64,000 nucleotides of DNA. It comes from an uncultured Solirubrobacteraceae bacterium. Lineage in GTDB: Bacteria > Actinomycetota > Thermoleophilia > Solirubrobacterales > Solirubrobacteraceae. The position numbers were made by a program, and so were the translations under genes. The notes under the pieces were generated by a model. It made no database searches, was not told the origin of the DNA, and worked only from the letters and a program-made list of their open reading frames with translations. Of the stretch, positions 1 through 7,080 are shown piece by piece. Numbering within the stretch: the stretch's first letter is position 1; each line of letters begins with the position of its first letter. The stretch spans positions 1-64,000 of the forward strand of contig CADCVQ010000050.1 in assembly GCA_902806175.1 (NCBI GenBank). The letters are read 5' to 3'.

Positions 1-129
1 CGCGACGGGTACGCCGGCGGCGGCGAGCGCGCAGGCCAGCGCCATGCCCATGCGGCCGGCGCCGACGATCGCGACGCGAGCCGGTGGGCGCGGCGGGGCA
101 GGCAGCGTGGGCGGTGCTTGCGGTGTCAT
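1..129 (-). CDS. NAD(P)-binding Rossmann-fold protein, N-terminal fragment cut by window edge
   Basis: This is the first 43 codons of a minus-strand gene starting at the ATG whose complement is 127-129. A proline-rich stretch (residues 2-16) leads into a beta-strand and glycine loop VAIVGAGRMGMALA, the GxGxxG dinucleotide-binding fingerprint at the N-terminus of a Rossmann domain. The loop plus the following alanine-rich helix suggests a small dehydrogenase or reductase (DUF2520/ProC/3-hydroxyacid dehydrogenase type), but the substrate domain lies outside the window and the family cannot be fixed. It is divergent from the uracil-DNA glycosylase gene. Confidence 0.6.
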   Translation of the reverse strand, partial: MTPQAPPTLPAPPRPPARVAIVGAGRMGMALACALAAAGVPVA

Positions 130-178
130 CGTCTCGGTCCAGTCCTCCTGGGAGGTACCGGTCGCGGTGTTGTGGTGT

Positions 179-200
179 CGCGACGGTTGGCGCCGTCGCG
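179..200. repeat. Perfect 8-bp inverted repeat in the divergent intergenic region
   Basis: CGCGACGG, a six-base loop and CCGTCGCG form a hairpin or operator-like palindrome between the divergent Rossmann gene and the uracil-DNA glycosylase gene. It lies upstream of the glycosylase -10-like hexamer at 232-237. A role in either promoter is inference only. Confidence 0.35.
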
Positions 201-231
201 TCCCTTCAGGTTACCCGACGGCGCCGGGCTC

Positions 232-237
232 TACCAT
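232..237 (+). promoter_or_regulatory. -10-like TACCAT before the uracil-DNA glycosylase start
   Basis: TACCAT ends 6 nt before the GTG start at 244 and there is no Shine-Dalgarno sequence, which fits a leaderless transcript. Confidence 0.4.
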
Positions 238-243
238 CGCGCC

Positions 244-993
244 GTGGCCACCACGCAGGAGCGCCGTGCGGAGCTGACCGCGGTCTACCGCCAGGCCCGC
301 ACGTGCACGCGCTGTCCGCAGCTTGCGAGCACGCGCACCCAGGTCGTCTTCGGCGCGGGCAACGCGAACGCCGACCTGATGTTCGTCGGCGAGGCGCCCG
401 GCGCGCGCGAGGACGAGCAGGGCGTGCCGTTCGTCGGCGCGGCGGGCAAGCTGCTCGGCGAGCTGCTGGCGGAGGTCGGGCTGTCGCGCCAGGACGTCTT
501 CATCTGCAACACCCTGAAATGCAGGCCTCCCGGAAATCGCGATCCGCTCCCCGTCGAGATCGAGAACTGCTCGGATTACCTCCTGCGCCAGGTCGAGCTC
601 ATCCAGCCGCGCGTGATCTGCACGCTGGGCAACTTCTCGACGAAGCTCCTGCGCGGGGAGCCGACCGGCATCTCGCGGCTGCACGGCCAGGCGGAGATCC
701 GCGTGATCGGCGCGCGCGCGGTGCGGCTGTATCCGCTGTTTCATCCGGCGGCGGCGCTCTACACGCGCTCGCTGCTGGAGACGCTGCGCGCGGACTTCGC
801 GCAGCTGCCGGGACTGCTCGCACTGGCGCCGCCCGAGCAGCCACAGCGCGCGCCGGAGCCCGAGCCCGCGCCCGCGCCGGCGATCCCAGATCCGCAGCTC
901 GCGGCCGTGCCGGAGCCCGCGGCCACGGAGCTCGATCTCCCTGCGCCGCCGCAGCCGGAGTCGCCCGACGACCGCCAGCTCGGGTTGTTCTAG
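244..993 (+). CDS. Type-4 uracil-DNA glycosylase (iron-sulfur)
   Basis: The 249-residue protein removes uracil from DNA in base-excision repair. Four cysteines spaced as in family-4 enzymes (C21, C24, C93, C109) should hold a [4Fe-4S] cluster. The uracil-binding loop GEAPG is at residues 49-53, followed by the family signature around GVPFVG, and an HPAA motif lies in the C-terminal third. The last 60 residues are a Pro/Glu/Ala-rich tail ending in RQLGLF; such a tail may bind a partner protein (inference). The GTG at 244 was chosen over upstream in-frame codons because homology begins there and a TANNNT hexamer sits 6 nt upstream. The stop shares a CTAG with the convergent F420 oxidoreductase. 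Confidence 0.9.
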   Translation: MATTQERRAELTAVYRQARTCTRCPQLASTRTQVVFGAGNANADLMFVGEAPGAREDEQGVPFVGAAGKLLGELLAEVGLSRQDVFICNTLKCRPPGNRDPLPVEIENCSDYLLRQVELIQPRVICTLGNFSTKLLRGEPTGISRLHGQAEIRVIGARAVRLYPLFHPAAALYTRSLLETLRADFAQLPGLLALAPPEQPQRAPEPEPAPAPAIPDPQLAAVPEPAATELDLPAPPQPESPDDRQLGLF

Positions 994-1982
994 GCGCCGA
1001 CCGCGCTCGAACGCAGCGCCGGCAGCACCCGCTCGCCGTACGTGCGGATCGAGCCGAAGGGATCGGCGCGGCCGATCAGCTGCAGGCAGATGACGGTCGC
1101 GCCGGCGCGCTGCATCTCGCGGATGCGCTCGACGTGCTCGTCGGGATCTGAAGAGATCAGAAAGCCCTCGCGCGCGAACTGCTCGTCGCTCATCTGGACG
1201 TCGGCGCGGCGCTGCATGTCCTCCTGGTCGGCGATGTCCTCGACGTACACCTCGGGCAGCTGGGTGGGCTTCCAGCGACGAGCACCCTCGATCGCCGCGC
1301 GGTCGTTGCCCGCCCAGGCGAAGCCGGCGTGGAAAATGATCTCGCCCGGCTCGCGGCCGTACTCGTCGCAGGCCTCGCGGTAGGCCTCGACGATCTCCGG
1401 GGCCTGGTCGGGGTCGCCGAGCGTCCAGAGCCCGTCGCCGTAGCGCGCCGCAACCTGCGCCGACTGCGGGCCGAAGGCCGAGACGTAGAGCTTGGGCCGC
1501 GTCTTGGCGCGCGTCCACAGCTTGGCGTCCTTGAGCTTGAACCAGCCGGCGTCCATCGTGACCGTCTCGCCGCTCCACAGGCGCGTGATCGCCTCAAGAC
1601 CCGTCTCCAGCCGCGCGCGCTGCTCCTCGTAGGGCGGCCAGTCCATCCCGAGCGGCGTCTCGTTGACGGCCTCGCCCGACCCCACGCCGAGGAAGACCCG
1701 GCCGGGGTAGAGCTCCTCGAGCGACATGAACGCCTGCGCGACGACGCCGGGGTGGTAGTGGTGGACGATCGGGGTGACGCCGGTGCCGATCATGCTCTGC
1801 GTCGCCTGGCCGAGCGCGCCGAGGTAGACCCAGGCCTGCGTCGCCTCCCCGTCGGGAAACCACGGCGCGAAGTGGTCGGAGGTGCCGAGGCCGTCAAAGC
1901 CCGCGCGTTCGGCGGCCTTGGCCTGCTCGAGCATCTCCGTCGGGGTGAACTCCTCCGTCGAGGTCGCAAACCAGTACTGCAT
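990..1982 (-). CDS. F420-dependent, glucose-6-phosphate-dehydrogenase-like oxidoreductase (LLM class)
   Basis: This 330-residue luciferase-like monooxygenase family protein belongs to the subgroup that uses the deazaflavin F420. Visible hallmarks are the N-terminal strand MQYWF, the SDHFAPWFP segment (F420/substrate pocket of FGD-type enzymes), and the central GRVFLGVGSGEAVNE block. The start at 1982 (MQYWF) is preferred over a 9-residue upstream extension because family members begin there. It probably oxidises a sugar phosphate or alcohol with F420; the true substrate is unknown. Its stop overlaps the stop of the convergent glycosylase gene. Its presence implies the host makes F420. Confidence 0.85.
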   Translation of the reverse strand: MQYWFATSTEEFTPTEMLEQAKAAERAGFDGLGTSDHFAPWFPDGEATQAWVYLGALGQATQSMIGTGVTPIVHHYHPGVVAQAFMSLEELYPGRVFLGVGSGEAVNETPLGMDWPPYEEQRARLETGLEAITRLWSGETVTMDAGWFKLKDAKLWTRAKTRPKLYVSAFGPQSAQVAARYGDGLWTLGDPDQAPEIVEAYREACDEYGREPGEIIFHAGFAWAGNDRAAIEGARRWKPTQLPEVYVEDIADQEDMQRRADVQMSDEQFAREGFLISSDPDEHVERIREMQRAGATVICLQLIGRADPFGSIRTYGERVLPALRSSAVGA

Positions 1983-2068
1983 CGGGGCGTTCCTTCCGGC
2001 CGGGGTCACAGCCGTCCGGGAGTACCCGCTGCGGCCCGGACGTGCGCGTCGTGTGTGCGGGGCTCGCG

Positions 2069-2112
2069 TCGTGTCGCATCGAGGGGCGCTATTCGCACCC
2101 GATGCGACACGA
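2069..2112 (+). repeat. Palindromic repeat, family A, solitary copy
   Basis: A perfect 13-bp inverted repeat (TCGTGTCGCATCG with CGATGCGACACGA) encloses an 18-nt loop. Both arms and the loop (GGGGCG near one end, CGCACC near the other) closely match the tandem units at 47975-48236, including the trailing ATCGC. It lies between the F420 oxidoreductase and msrB genes. Confidence 0.8.
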
Positions 2113-2144
2113 TCGCTCCCCGGAGCGCGCCACGCGACGCGGCC

Positions 2145-2561
2145 CTACTCCTCGGCCGGCTTCAGGTCCAGCGCCGCCGAGTTGATGCAGTAGCGCTGGC
2201 CGCTTTCGCCCGGTCCGTCCGGGAAGACGTGGCCGAGGTGGCCGCCGCACTGGCTGCACAGCACCTCGGTGCGGCGCATGAACAGGCTGTTGTCGTCGCG
2301 CAGCGTCACGGCCGCGGCGATCGCGGGATCCGTGAAGCTCGGCCAGCCTGTGCCGGAGTCGAACTTCGTGTCCGAGGCGAACAGCTCGGCGTCGCAGCCG
2401 GCGCAGGTGTACATGCCGTTGGCCTTCTCGTCGACGAAACGGCCCGTGAAGGCGCGCTCGGTGCCGGCCCGGCGCAGCACCTCGTACTGCTCGGGCGTCA
2501 GCTCGGCGCGCCACTGCTCGTCGGTCTTCGTGATGGGTGCATCGATCGGGGTGTGCTTCAT
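2145..2561 (-). CDS. msrB: Peptide methionine-(R)-S-oxide reductase
   Basis: The 138-residue cytoplasmic enzyme reduces methionine-R-sulfoxide in damaged proteins with thioredoxin as electron donor. Two CxxC pairs (C53/C56 and C102/C105) should bind the structural zinc, and the catalytic cysteine is C125 in RYCINS. The block GTGWPSF and the GGHLGHVFPDGP segment are typical of MsrB. It stands as a single gene with its own -10-like hexamer 6 nt upstream of the ATG, suggesting a leaderless mRNA. No msrA is present nearby. Confidence 0.95.
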   Translation of the reverse strand: MKHTPIDAPITKTDEQWRAELTPEQYEVLRRAGTERAFTGRFVDEKANGMYTCAGCDAELFASDTKFDSGTGWPSFTDPAIAAAVTLRDDNSLFMRRTEVLCSQCGGHLGHVFPDGPGESGQRYCINSAALDLKPAEE

Positions 2562-2567
2562 GCCTTC

Positions 2568-2573
2568 ACTGTA
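2568..2573 (-). promoter_or_regulatory. -10-like TACAGT before msrB
   Basis: On the minus strand TACAGT is followed by 6 nt and then the msrB ATG, matching the leaderless spacing seen at many genes here. Confidence 0.45.
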
Positions 2574-2591
2574 TTGCGAAGGCCGCGTGTG

Positions 2592-3098
2592 TTACGCGGC
2601 CTGGCGCCGCAGCCTGCGCCGCGCCATCCGCCGCATGAAGTACGCCAGCTGGGAGAGCTGCGCGATCGCGTCGAGCACACGCTCGCCGTGCGTGAGATCG
2701 GCGCGCACGTACTCCGCCAGCGCACCGTCGCGGCCGTAGTAGCGCCATGCGCGCGAGGCGCCGATCGCGCGCAGCAGCGCGGCCGTCAGCGGCGGCGAGG
2801 CGAACGCGCCGTGCACGAACAGCAGGCCGCCGGGCGCGACCCGCCCGGGCCAGCGGGCGAAGAGCTCCGCGGCCACGCTGTACGGCGCTGCGGGGCCGAT
2901 GAACAGCAGGTCGATCGACCCCTCGACGCCCGCGATCTCGCCCGTGCCGACGACGAGGACGTCGATGTCGGCGCCGGCTCCGCGGCGGATCGCGGCCAGC
3001 GCCTCGTCCGGCACGGTCCCGGTCATGACGACCCTCGCGGGCGGGTCGAGCACGCGCGCGCACGCCTCCAGGCGGTCGGCTTGAGCGAAGCTGAACAC
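2592..3098 (-). CDS. Class I SAM methyltransferase-like protein (Methyltransf_24 type), short
   Basis: The 168-residue protein starts at a GTG. Its second half resembles the distal part of a Methyltransf_24 domain: a VDLLF-like strand (IDLLFIGPA, about residues 62-70) and a following PGGLLFVHGAF strand. The canonical N-terminal glycine-rich SAM loop is not recognisable, so it may be catalytically inactive or bind a different cofactor. It ends in an arginine-rich tail (RRMARRRLRRQ). Function unknown. A TAGCGT hexamer lies 6 nt before the start. Confidence 0.65.
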   Translation of the reverse strand: MFSFAQADRLEACARVLDPPARVVMTGTVPDEALAAIRRGAGADIDVLVVGTGEIAGVEGSIDLLFIGPAAPYSVAAELFARWPGRVAPGGLLFVHGAFASPPLTAALLRAIGASRAWRYYGRDGALAEYVRADLTHGERVLDAIAQLSQLAYFMRRMARRRLRRQAA

Positions 3099-3104
3099 GC
3101 CGCG

Positions 3105-3110
3105 ACGCTA
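3105..3110 (-). promoter_or_regulatory. -10-like TAGCGT before the methyltransferase-like gene
   Basis: TAGCGT on the minus strand ends 6 nt before the GTG start at 3098; no Shine-Dalgarno is visible. Confidence 0.4.
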
Positions 3111-3207
3111 CCGCAGGACGCGCGCGAGACCGCGGCCGCTGTTTGCGCGCAACGAGCCGGGGAGGCCGCCGTCGCAGGCACAGGCGGCCCGTTACGAGGC
3201 GGACCAC

Positions 3208-3213
3208 TAGAGT
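3208..3213 (+). promoter_or_regulatory. -10-like TAGAGT starting the LPxTG/tsaE operon
   Basis: TAGAGT lies 8 nt before the GTG at 3222. It is the only promoter-like element seen in front of the overlapping run of genes that extends to rex. Confidence 0.45.
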
Positions 3214-3221
3214 GCGCAACC

Positions 3222-3503
3222 GTGCCGCCGGTCGCTCGTCGCATCGTCGCTGTGCTGCTCGTCGCGGCGGTGCTCTGCCTGCCCGCGGCCGCGTCCGCGC
3301 AGACCTCGACGATCCCCGAGGACGGTGCCGGTGTGACGACCACACCACCAGTCCCGCTGGAGCGCGAACCCGCGCCGCGCCGCGCCGCGAGCGAGCTTCC
3401 GAACACCGGCGCGGACCCGCGCATGCTGTTCCTGGGAGGCCTCGCGCTGACGCTGATCGGCTTCGGGTTGCGGCTGCGCACCGCCGATGCCGACCTCTAC
3501 TGA
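3222..3503 (+). CDS. Small secreted protein with LPxTG-type sorting signal
   Basis: The 93-residue protein begins with a signal peptide (RR at 6-7, hydrophobic 8-20, probable cleavage after ASA at 24-26). A short Pro/Thr/Glu-rich mature segment is followed by LPNTG at 58-62, a hydrophobic helix (about 66-82) and an arginine-containing tail. This is the arrangement of a sortase substrate, although the tail after the helix is longer than usual. No sortase gene is in the window. The mature part between the two signals is only about 30 residues. Its 3' end overlaps tsaE by 17 nt in another frame, so the two are probably co-transcribed; a functional link is not evident. Confidence 0.75.
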   Translation: MPPVARRIVAVLLVAAVLCLPAAASAQTSTIPEDGAGVTTTPPVPLEREPAPRRAASELPNTGADPRMLFLGGLALTLIGFGLRLRTADADLY

Positions 3504-3912
3504 GACCGGATCGTCCGACGAGACGGAGGCGCTGGGCGCGCAGCTTGCCCGGCGGTTGGCGCCCGGAGACGTCGTGCTCGTCTCCGGCGAGCTCGGCGCC
3601 GGCAAGACGACGTTCGTGCGCGGCGCCTGCCGCGCGTTGGGCGTGCAGTCGCCCGTGACGAGCCCGACCTTCACGATCGCGCGCCGCTACGACGGCGAGG
3701 TGCCGATCTCGCACCTCGACCTCTACCGCCTGGACGACCTCGCCGCCGAGGACCCGGCGCTGCTGGCCGACGAGCTCGCCGAGGACCGCGTCGCGTTCGT
3801 GGAGTGGCCGCAGGTCGGCGCTCCGGCGGGCCTGGATCCCGAACGCGTCGCCGCGCGGGTCTCGCTCGAGCATCGCGGCGGTGATCGGCGGCTCGTAACC
3901 GTGCAGCCGTGA
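3487..3912 (+). CDS. tsaE: tRNA t6A37 threonylcarbamoyltransferase complex ATPase TsaE
   Basis: The 141-residue P-loop protein is the ATPase partner of TsaB-TsaD in making N6-threonylcarbamoyladenosine on ANN-decoding tRNAs. Walker A GELGAGKTT is at residues 34-42. Family blocks SPTFTI, HLDLYRL and FVEWP follow in the expected order. It overlaps the small surface protein upstream by 17 nt and tsaB downstream by GTGA, so translation is probably coupled. Confidence 0.95.
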   Translation: MPTSTETGSSDETEALGAQLARRLAPGDVVLVSGELGAGKTTFVRGACRALGVQSPVTSPTFTIARRYDGEVPISHLDLYRLDDLAAEDPALLADELAEDRVAFVEWPQVGAPAGLDPERVAARVSLEHRGGDRRLVTVQP

Positions 3913-4628
3913 TCGTGCTGGGCTTCGATACGGCCACGCCCGCCACGGCGGTCGCGCTGCTCGACGACACCCACCCGGCCGCCGCGGCGGAGCTGCGCCA
4001 CGAGCCGGCCGCGGGCGAGCGGCCCGGCCACGCGTCCCAGCTGCTTGCGCTCGCCGCGCAGCTGCTCGCCACGACCGGACTGCGGTTCACCGACGTCGAC
4101 CGGCTCGCCGTCGGACTCGGCCCCGGCACCTTCACCGGGCTGCGGATCGGCGTCGCGACCGCCCGCGCGCTGGCGCAGTCGACAAGCGCCGAGCTCGTCG
4201 GAGTCTCGACGCTGCACGCGCTCGCCCTCCCGGCAGAGTCGGCGGCGGAGCGGGCGGGGGCGGATTTCGGCGTGCTGGCGGTGATCGACGCGCGCCGCGG
4301 CGAGGCCTTCGCCGCCGGCTGGCGCGGCGGGCGAGCCGTGCTCGAGCAGGTCGCGCTCGCGCCCGCGAAGCTCGCCCGCCGCGTCGCCGAGGAGGGCGGA
4401 TCGTGGCTGGCGGTGGGGGACGGCGCGCTACGATTTCGCGACGACCTGGAACGCGCCGGCTGCACCATCCCCACGGACGGCTCCGAGCAGCACGCCGTCA
4501 GCGCCCGGGCGGTCTGCCGGCTGGCGCTGGAGGCGCCGCAGGGGACTGCGCGCGACCTGGTCGTCCCGGACTACCTGCGCCCCCCCGACGCCGTGCTCGC
4601 CTCCCCCCCGAAGAAGCCTTCCTCGTGA
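3909..4628 (+). CDS. tsaB: tRNA t6A synthesis scaffold protein TsaB
   Basis: The 239-residue ASKHA-fold protein pairs with TsaD to form the bacterial t6A transferase core. The N-terminal strand VLGFDTATPATAVAL and the block GLGPGTFTGLRIGVATA are characteristic. The start is a GTG overlapping the tsaE stop as GTGA, and the stop overlaps the rimI GTG in the same way. As in other TsaB proteins, the C-terminal half is less conserved and lacks TsaD metal ligands. Confidence 0.95.
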   Translation: MIVLGFDTATPATAVALLDDTHPAAAAELRHEPAAGERPGHASQLLALAAQLLATTGLRFTDVDRLAVGLGPGTFTGLRIGVATARALAQSTSAELVGVSTLHALALPAESAAERAGADFGVLAVIDARRGEAFAAGWRGGRAVLEQVALAPAKLARRVAEEGGSWLAVGDGALRFRDDLERAGCTIPTDGSEQHAVSARAVCRLALEAPQGTARDLVVPDYLRPPDAVLASPPKKPSS

Positions 4629-5116
4629 CCGACGGACTCGACATCCGGCGGCTGACCTATGCCGATCTGCCGCAGATCATCGCGATCGAGCGGCGCGCGT
4701 TTCCGACGCCGTGGTCGCTTGCCATGTTCGTGCTCGAGCTGTCCAAGCCTGCCGGGGTCTGCCTGACCGCGCTGCGCGGGGGCGACATGCTGGGCTATCT
4801 CATCTGCTCGCGCTACGACACGGTGTGGCACATCATGAACGTCGCCGTGGATCCCGATCGGCGGCGCGAGGGAATCGCCAGCGCGATGCTCGGCGACCTG
4901 CTGCGCCGCATCGACGGTGAGCGCGCACGCTTCACCCTGGAGGTGCGCGAGTCCAACGCGGGCGCGATCGCGCTCTACGAACGCTTCGGCTTCCGCGCGG
5001 CCGGCCGCCGGCGGCGCTACTACCAGGACAACGGCGAGGACGCGGTCATCATGTGGCGCACGCAGTCGACGCTCGCCGGGCGCCTGGACGACGTGCCCAA
5101 CGCGTCGCCCGCATGA
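4625..5116 (+). CDS. rimI: Ribosomal protein alanine N-acetyltransferase-like GNAT protein
   Basis: The 163-residue GNAT-fold acetyltransferase starts at a GTG overlapping the tsaB stop. The acetyl-CoA pyrophosphate loop is visible as DRRREGIAS, and the C-terminal motif LEVRESNAGAIALYERFGF is typical of RimI, which acetylates the N-terminus of ribosomal protein bS18 and other proteins. RimI commonly lies between tsaB and tsaD in actinobacteria, which supports the call. The actual substrate spectrum is unknown. It overlaps tsaD by ATGA. Confidence 0.9.
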   Translation: MTDGLDIRRLTYADLPQIIAIERRAFPTPWSLAMFVLELSKPAGVCLTALRGGDMLGYLICSRYDTVWHIMNVAVDPDRRREGIASAMLGDLLRRIDGERARFTLEVRESNAGAIALYERFGFRAAGRRRRYYQDNGEDAVIMWRTQSTLAGRLDDVPNASPA

Positions 5117-6129
5117 CGCTCATCCTCGCGCTCGAGACGAGCTGCGACGACACGTGCGCCGCGGTCGTCAGCGCCGACGGCGAACTGCGCTCGAACGTGA
5201 TCTCCTCGCAGGGCGTCCACGACGCCTTCGGCGGAGTCGTGCCCGAGATCGCGTCGCGCCATCACCTCGAACTTGCCAACGCGGTCGTCGACGACGCGCT
5301 GCGGCGAGCGGATGCCACGCTCGACGACGTCGGCCTGGTCGCGGTGACGCAGGGCCCGGGACTCGTCGGCGCGCTGCTCGTCGGCGTCGCGACGGCCAAG
5401 GCGATCGCTGCCGCGCGCGGCCTGCCGCTGGCGCCGGTCGACCATCTGCAGGGTCACATCGCCGCCAACTTCCTCCGGATCGGCGCGGACTCGGGCGCCG
5501 GAGGCATCATGGCGCCGCCGTTCGTCTGCCTGCTGGCAAGCGGCGGCCATACGCTGCTGGCCCGCGTCGAGCAGTACGACGGCTTCTCGGTGCTCGGCCG
5601 CACGCTGGACGACGCCGCCGGCGAGGCGTTCGACAAGGGCGCCCGGCTGCTCGGCCTGCCGTTCCCGGGCGGGCCCGCGCTCGAGCGGCTCGCGCGCGAC
5701 GGCGACCCGCACGCGTTCGCCTTCCCGATCGCGCGCAACCTCGACGGCCTGGACTTCTCCTTCGCGGGCGTGAAGACGTCGCTGCTGTACCGCGTGCGCG
5801 ACCTCGGCCCGCAGGACGCCGCGGCGCATGCGGCGGACCTCGCGGCGAGCTTTCAGCACGCGATCGTCGAGGCGCTCGCGCTGCGCTGCGAGCAGGCGCT
5901 CGAGCAGACGGGCCTGCGCCGCCTGGCGATCGGCGGCGGCGTCGCCGCGAACGGGCCGCTGCGCACCCGCCTCGAGCAGCTCGCCGTGACCGTCGGCATC
6001 CCGCCGCGCGAGCTGTGCACCGACAACGCCGCGATGATCGCGTCGGCGGCGCGTTTCGTCGACGCACAGCCATTTCCGGCGTACCTGTCGCTCGACGCGT
6101 ATGCGTCGGGCGAGCGAGCGCTCGCGTGA
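5113..6129 (+). CDS. tsaD: tRNA N6-adenosine threonylcarbamoyltransferase TsaD
   Basis: The 338-residue catalytic subunit transfers the threonylcarbamoyl group to A37. The ATG at 5113 is preferred over an upstream in-frame start inside rimI because homology begins at LILALETSCDD and the ATGA overlap matches its neighbours. Metal ligands H111 and H115 occur in DHLQGHIAAN, the same numbering as in the E. coli enzyme. Other family blocks are QGPGLVGALLVG, LASGGHT, GEAFDKGARLLG, SFAGVKT, IGGGVAAN and the metal-site CTDNAAM near the C-terminus. The 3' end overlaps the glutaredoxin-like gene. Confidence 0.97.
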   Translation: MTLILALETSCDDTCAAVVSADGELRSNVISSQGVHDAFGGVVPEIASRHHLELANAVVDDALRRADATLDDVGLVAVTQGPGLVGALLVGVATAKAIAAARGLPLAPVDHLQGHIAANFLRIGADSGAGGIMAPPFVCLLASGGHTLLARVEQYDGFSVLGRTLDDAAGEAFDKGARLLGLPFPGGPALERLARDGDPHAFAFPIARNLDGLDFSFAGVKTSLLYRVRDLGPQDAAAHAADLAASFQHAIVEALALRCEQALEQTGLRRLAIGGGVAANGPLRTRLEQLAVTVGIPPRELCTDNAAMIASAARFVDAQPFPAYLSLDAYASGERALA

Positions 6130-6389
6130 AGATCGTCATCTACGGGAAGCCGGGCTGTCACCTGTGCGACGACGCGCGCGCGGTGCTCGAGCGTGTGGGC
6201 GCGCCTTTTGAGGAGATCGACATCACGACCGACGACGCGCTGCACGCCGCATATCTGGAGCGCATCCCCGTGATCGCGATCGACGGTGAGGAGCACTTTG
6301 AGTTCTTCGTGGATGAAGCCGCGCTGAGGGCCCTTCTGAGTAAAGTGGCCCTCGATGAAGACCGGCGAGCGCGTTCCCACGGCGGTTGA
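6126..6389 (+). CDS. Glutaredoxin-like small thiol-redox protein
   Basis: The 87-residue protein starts at a GTG overlapping the tsaD stop. The strand KIVIYGKPGCHLC contains a CxxC (C11-H-L-C14) at the start of a thioredoxin fold, with the cis-proline segment IPVIAIDGEE downstream, as in the DUF836/glutaredoxin-like family. It probably acts as a dithiol carrier in the cytoplasm. Its last 35 nt overlap the start of rex in a different frame, placing a redox carrier directly against a redox-sensing repressor; whether they act together is inference. Confidence 0.8.
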   Translation: MKIVIYGKPGCHLCDDARAVLERVGAPFEEIDITTDDALHAAYLERIPVIAIDGEEHFEFFVDEAALRALLSKVALDEDRRARSHGG

Positions 6390-7041
6390 CCTGGCTGCGT
6401 CGCGTGATGAAGCAATCGCCAGCGGTGAGCGGCTCTCGCTCGGAGTCGCAGCGCGCCTGTCGCGCTACCTGCAGGTGCTCACGCAGGCCAAGAAGATGGG
6501 CAAGGAGACGATCTCCTCACGTGAGCTCAGCGATTACACGCACGTCAACCCGACGCAGATCCGGCGTGACTTCTCCGGTTTTGGCAAGTTCGGCAAGCGT
6601 GGCGTCGGCTACAACGTCGACGCGCTCGTGTCGCAGATCCGCAAGATCCTGCGCACCTCCGGCCAGCACAACATCGCGCTGTTCGGCGCCGGCCATCTCG
6701 GCCAGGCGATCGCCTCATCGGACATCTTCGCCGACCATGGCTTCCGCGTCGTCGCGATCTTCGACACCGACAAGCGCAAGATCGGCCAGACCGTCGGGCC
6801 GACGAAGGTCCGTCACGCGACGGAGTTGCGCGCCGTCGTCGAGGAGGAGGACATCGTCGTCGGGGTGCTCGCCGTGCCGACCGCAGCCGCCCAGTCGATC
6901 GCCGACGACCTCGTCGAAGCGGGCGTGAAGATCATCTTCAACTACTCCGAGGCGCTGCTGCAGGTGCCGCCGGAGGTGACCGTCCACACCTCCTCGCCGG
7001 CGGTCGACCTGCTCTACGCGCTGTACTTCTACCTGACGTAG
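6355..7041 (+). CDS. rex: Redox-sensing transcriptional repressor Rex
   Basis: The 228-residue protein has an N-terminal winged helix (about residues 30-100) carrying the Rex signature SSRELSDYTHVNPTQIRRDF and the wing FGKRGVGYNVD. A C-terminal Rossmann domain starts at the loop FGAGHLGQA (110-118). Rex binds its operator when NADH/NAD+ is low and controls respiratory and fermentative genes. The 20-residue N-terminal extension before the helix is typical of actinobacterial Rex. The start overlaps the glutaredoxin-like gene, so rex appears to be the last gene of the t6A operon rather than a stand-alone regulator. Confidence 0.95.
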   Translation: MKTGERVPTAVDLAASRDEAIASGERLSLGVAARLSRYLQVLTQAKKMGKETISSRELSDYTHVNPTQIRRDFSGFGKFGKRGVGYNVDALVSQIRKILRTSGQHNIALFGAGHLGQAIASSDIFADHGFRVVAIFDTDKRKIGQTVGPTKVRHATELRAVVEEEDIVVGVLAVPTAAAQSIADDLVEAGVKIIFNYSEALLQVPPEVTVHTSSPAVDLLYALYFYLT

Positions 7042-7080
7042 AACCATCGCCTCCTGGGCCTCCTGGCGCAAGATACCGAC

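Noticed and set aside
990-993. Shared CTAG of two convergent stop codons as a special signal
   Set aside because: CTAG gives a TAG on both strands, so it is a simple economical overlap between convergent genes.
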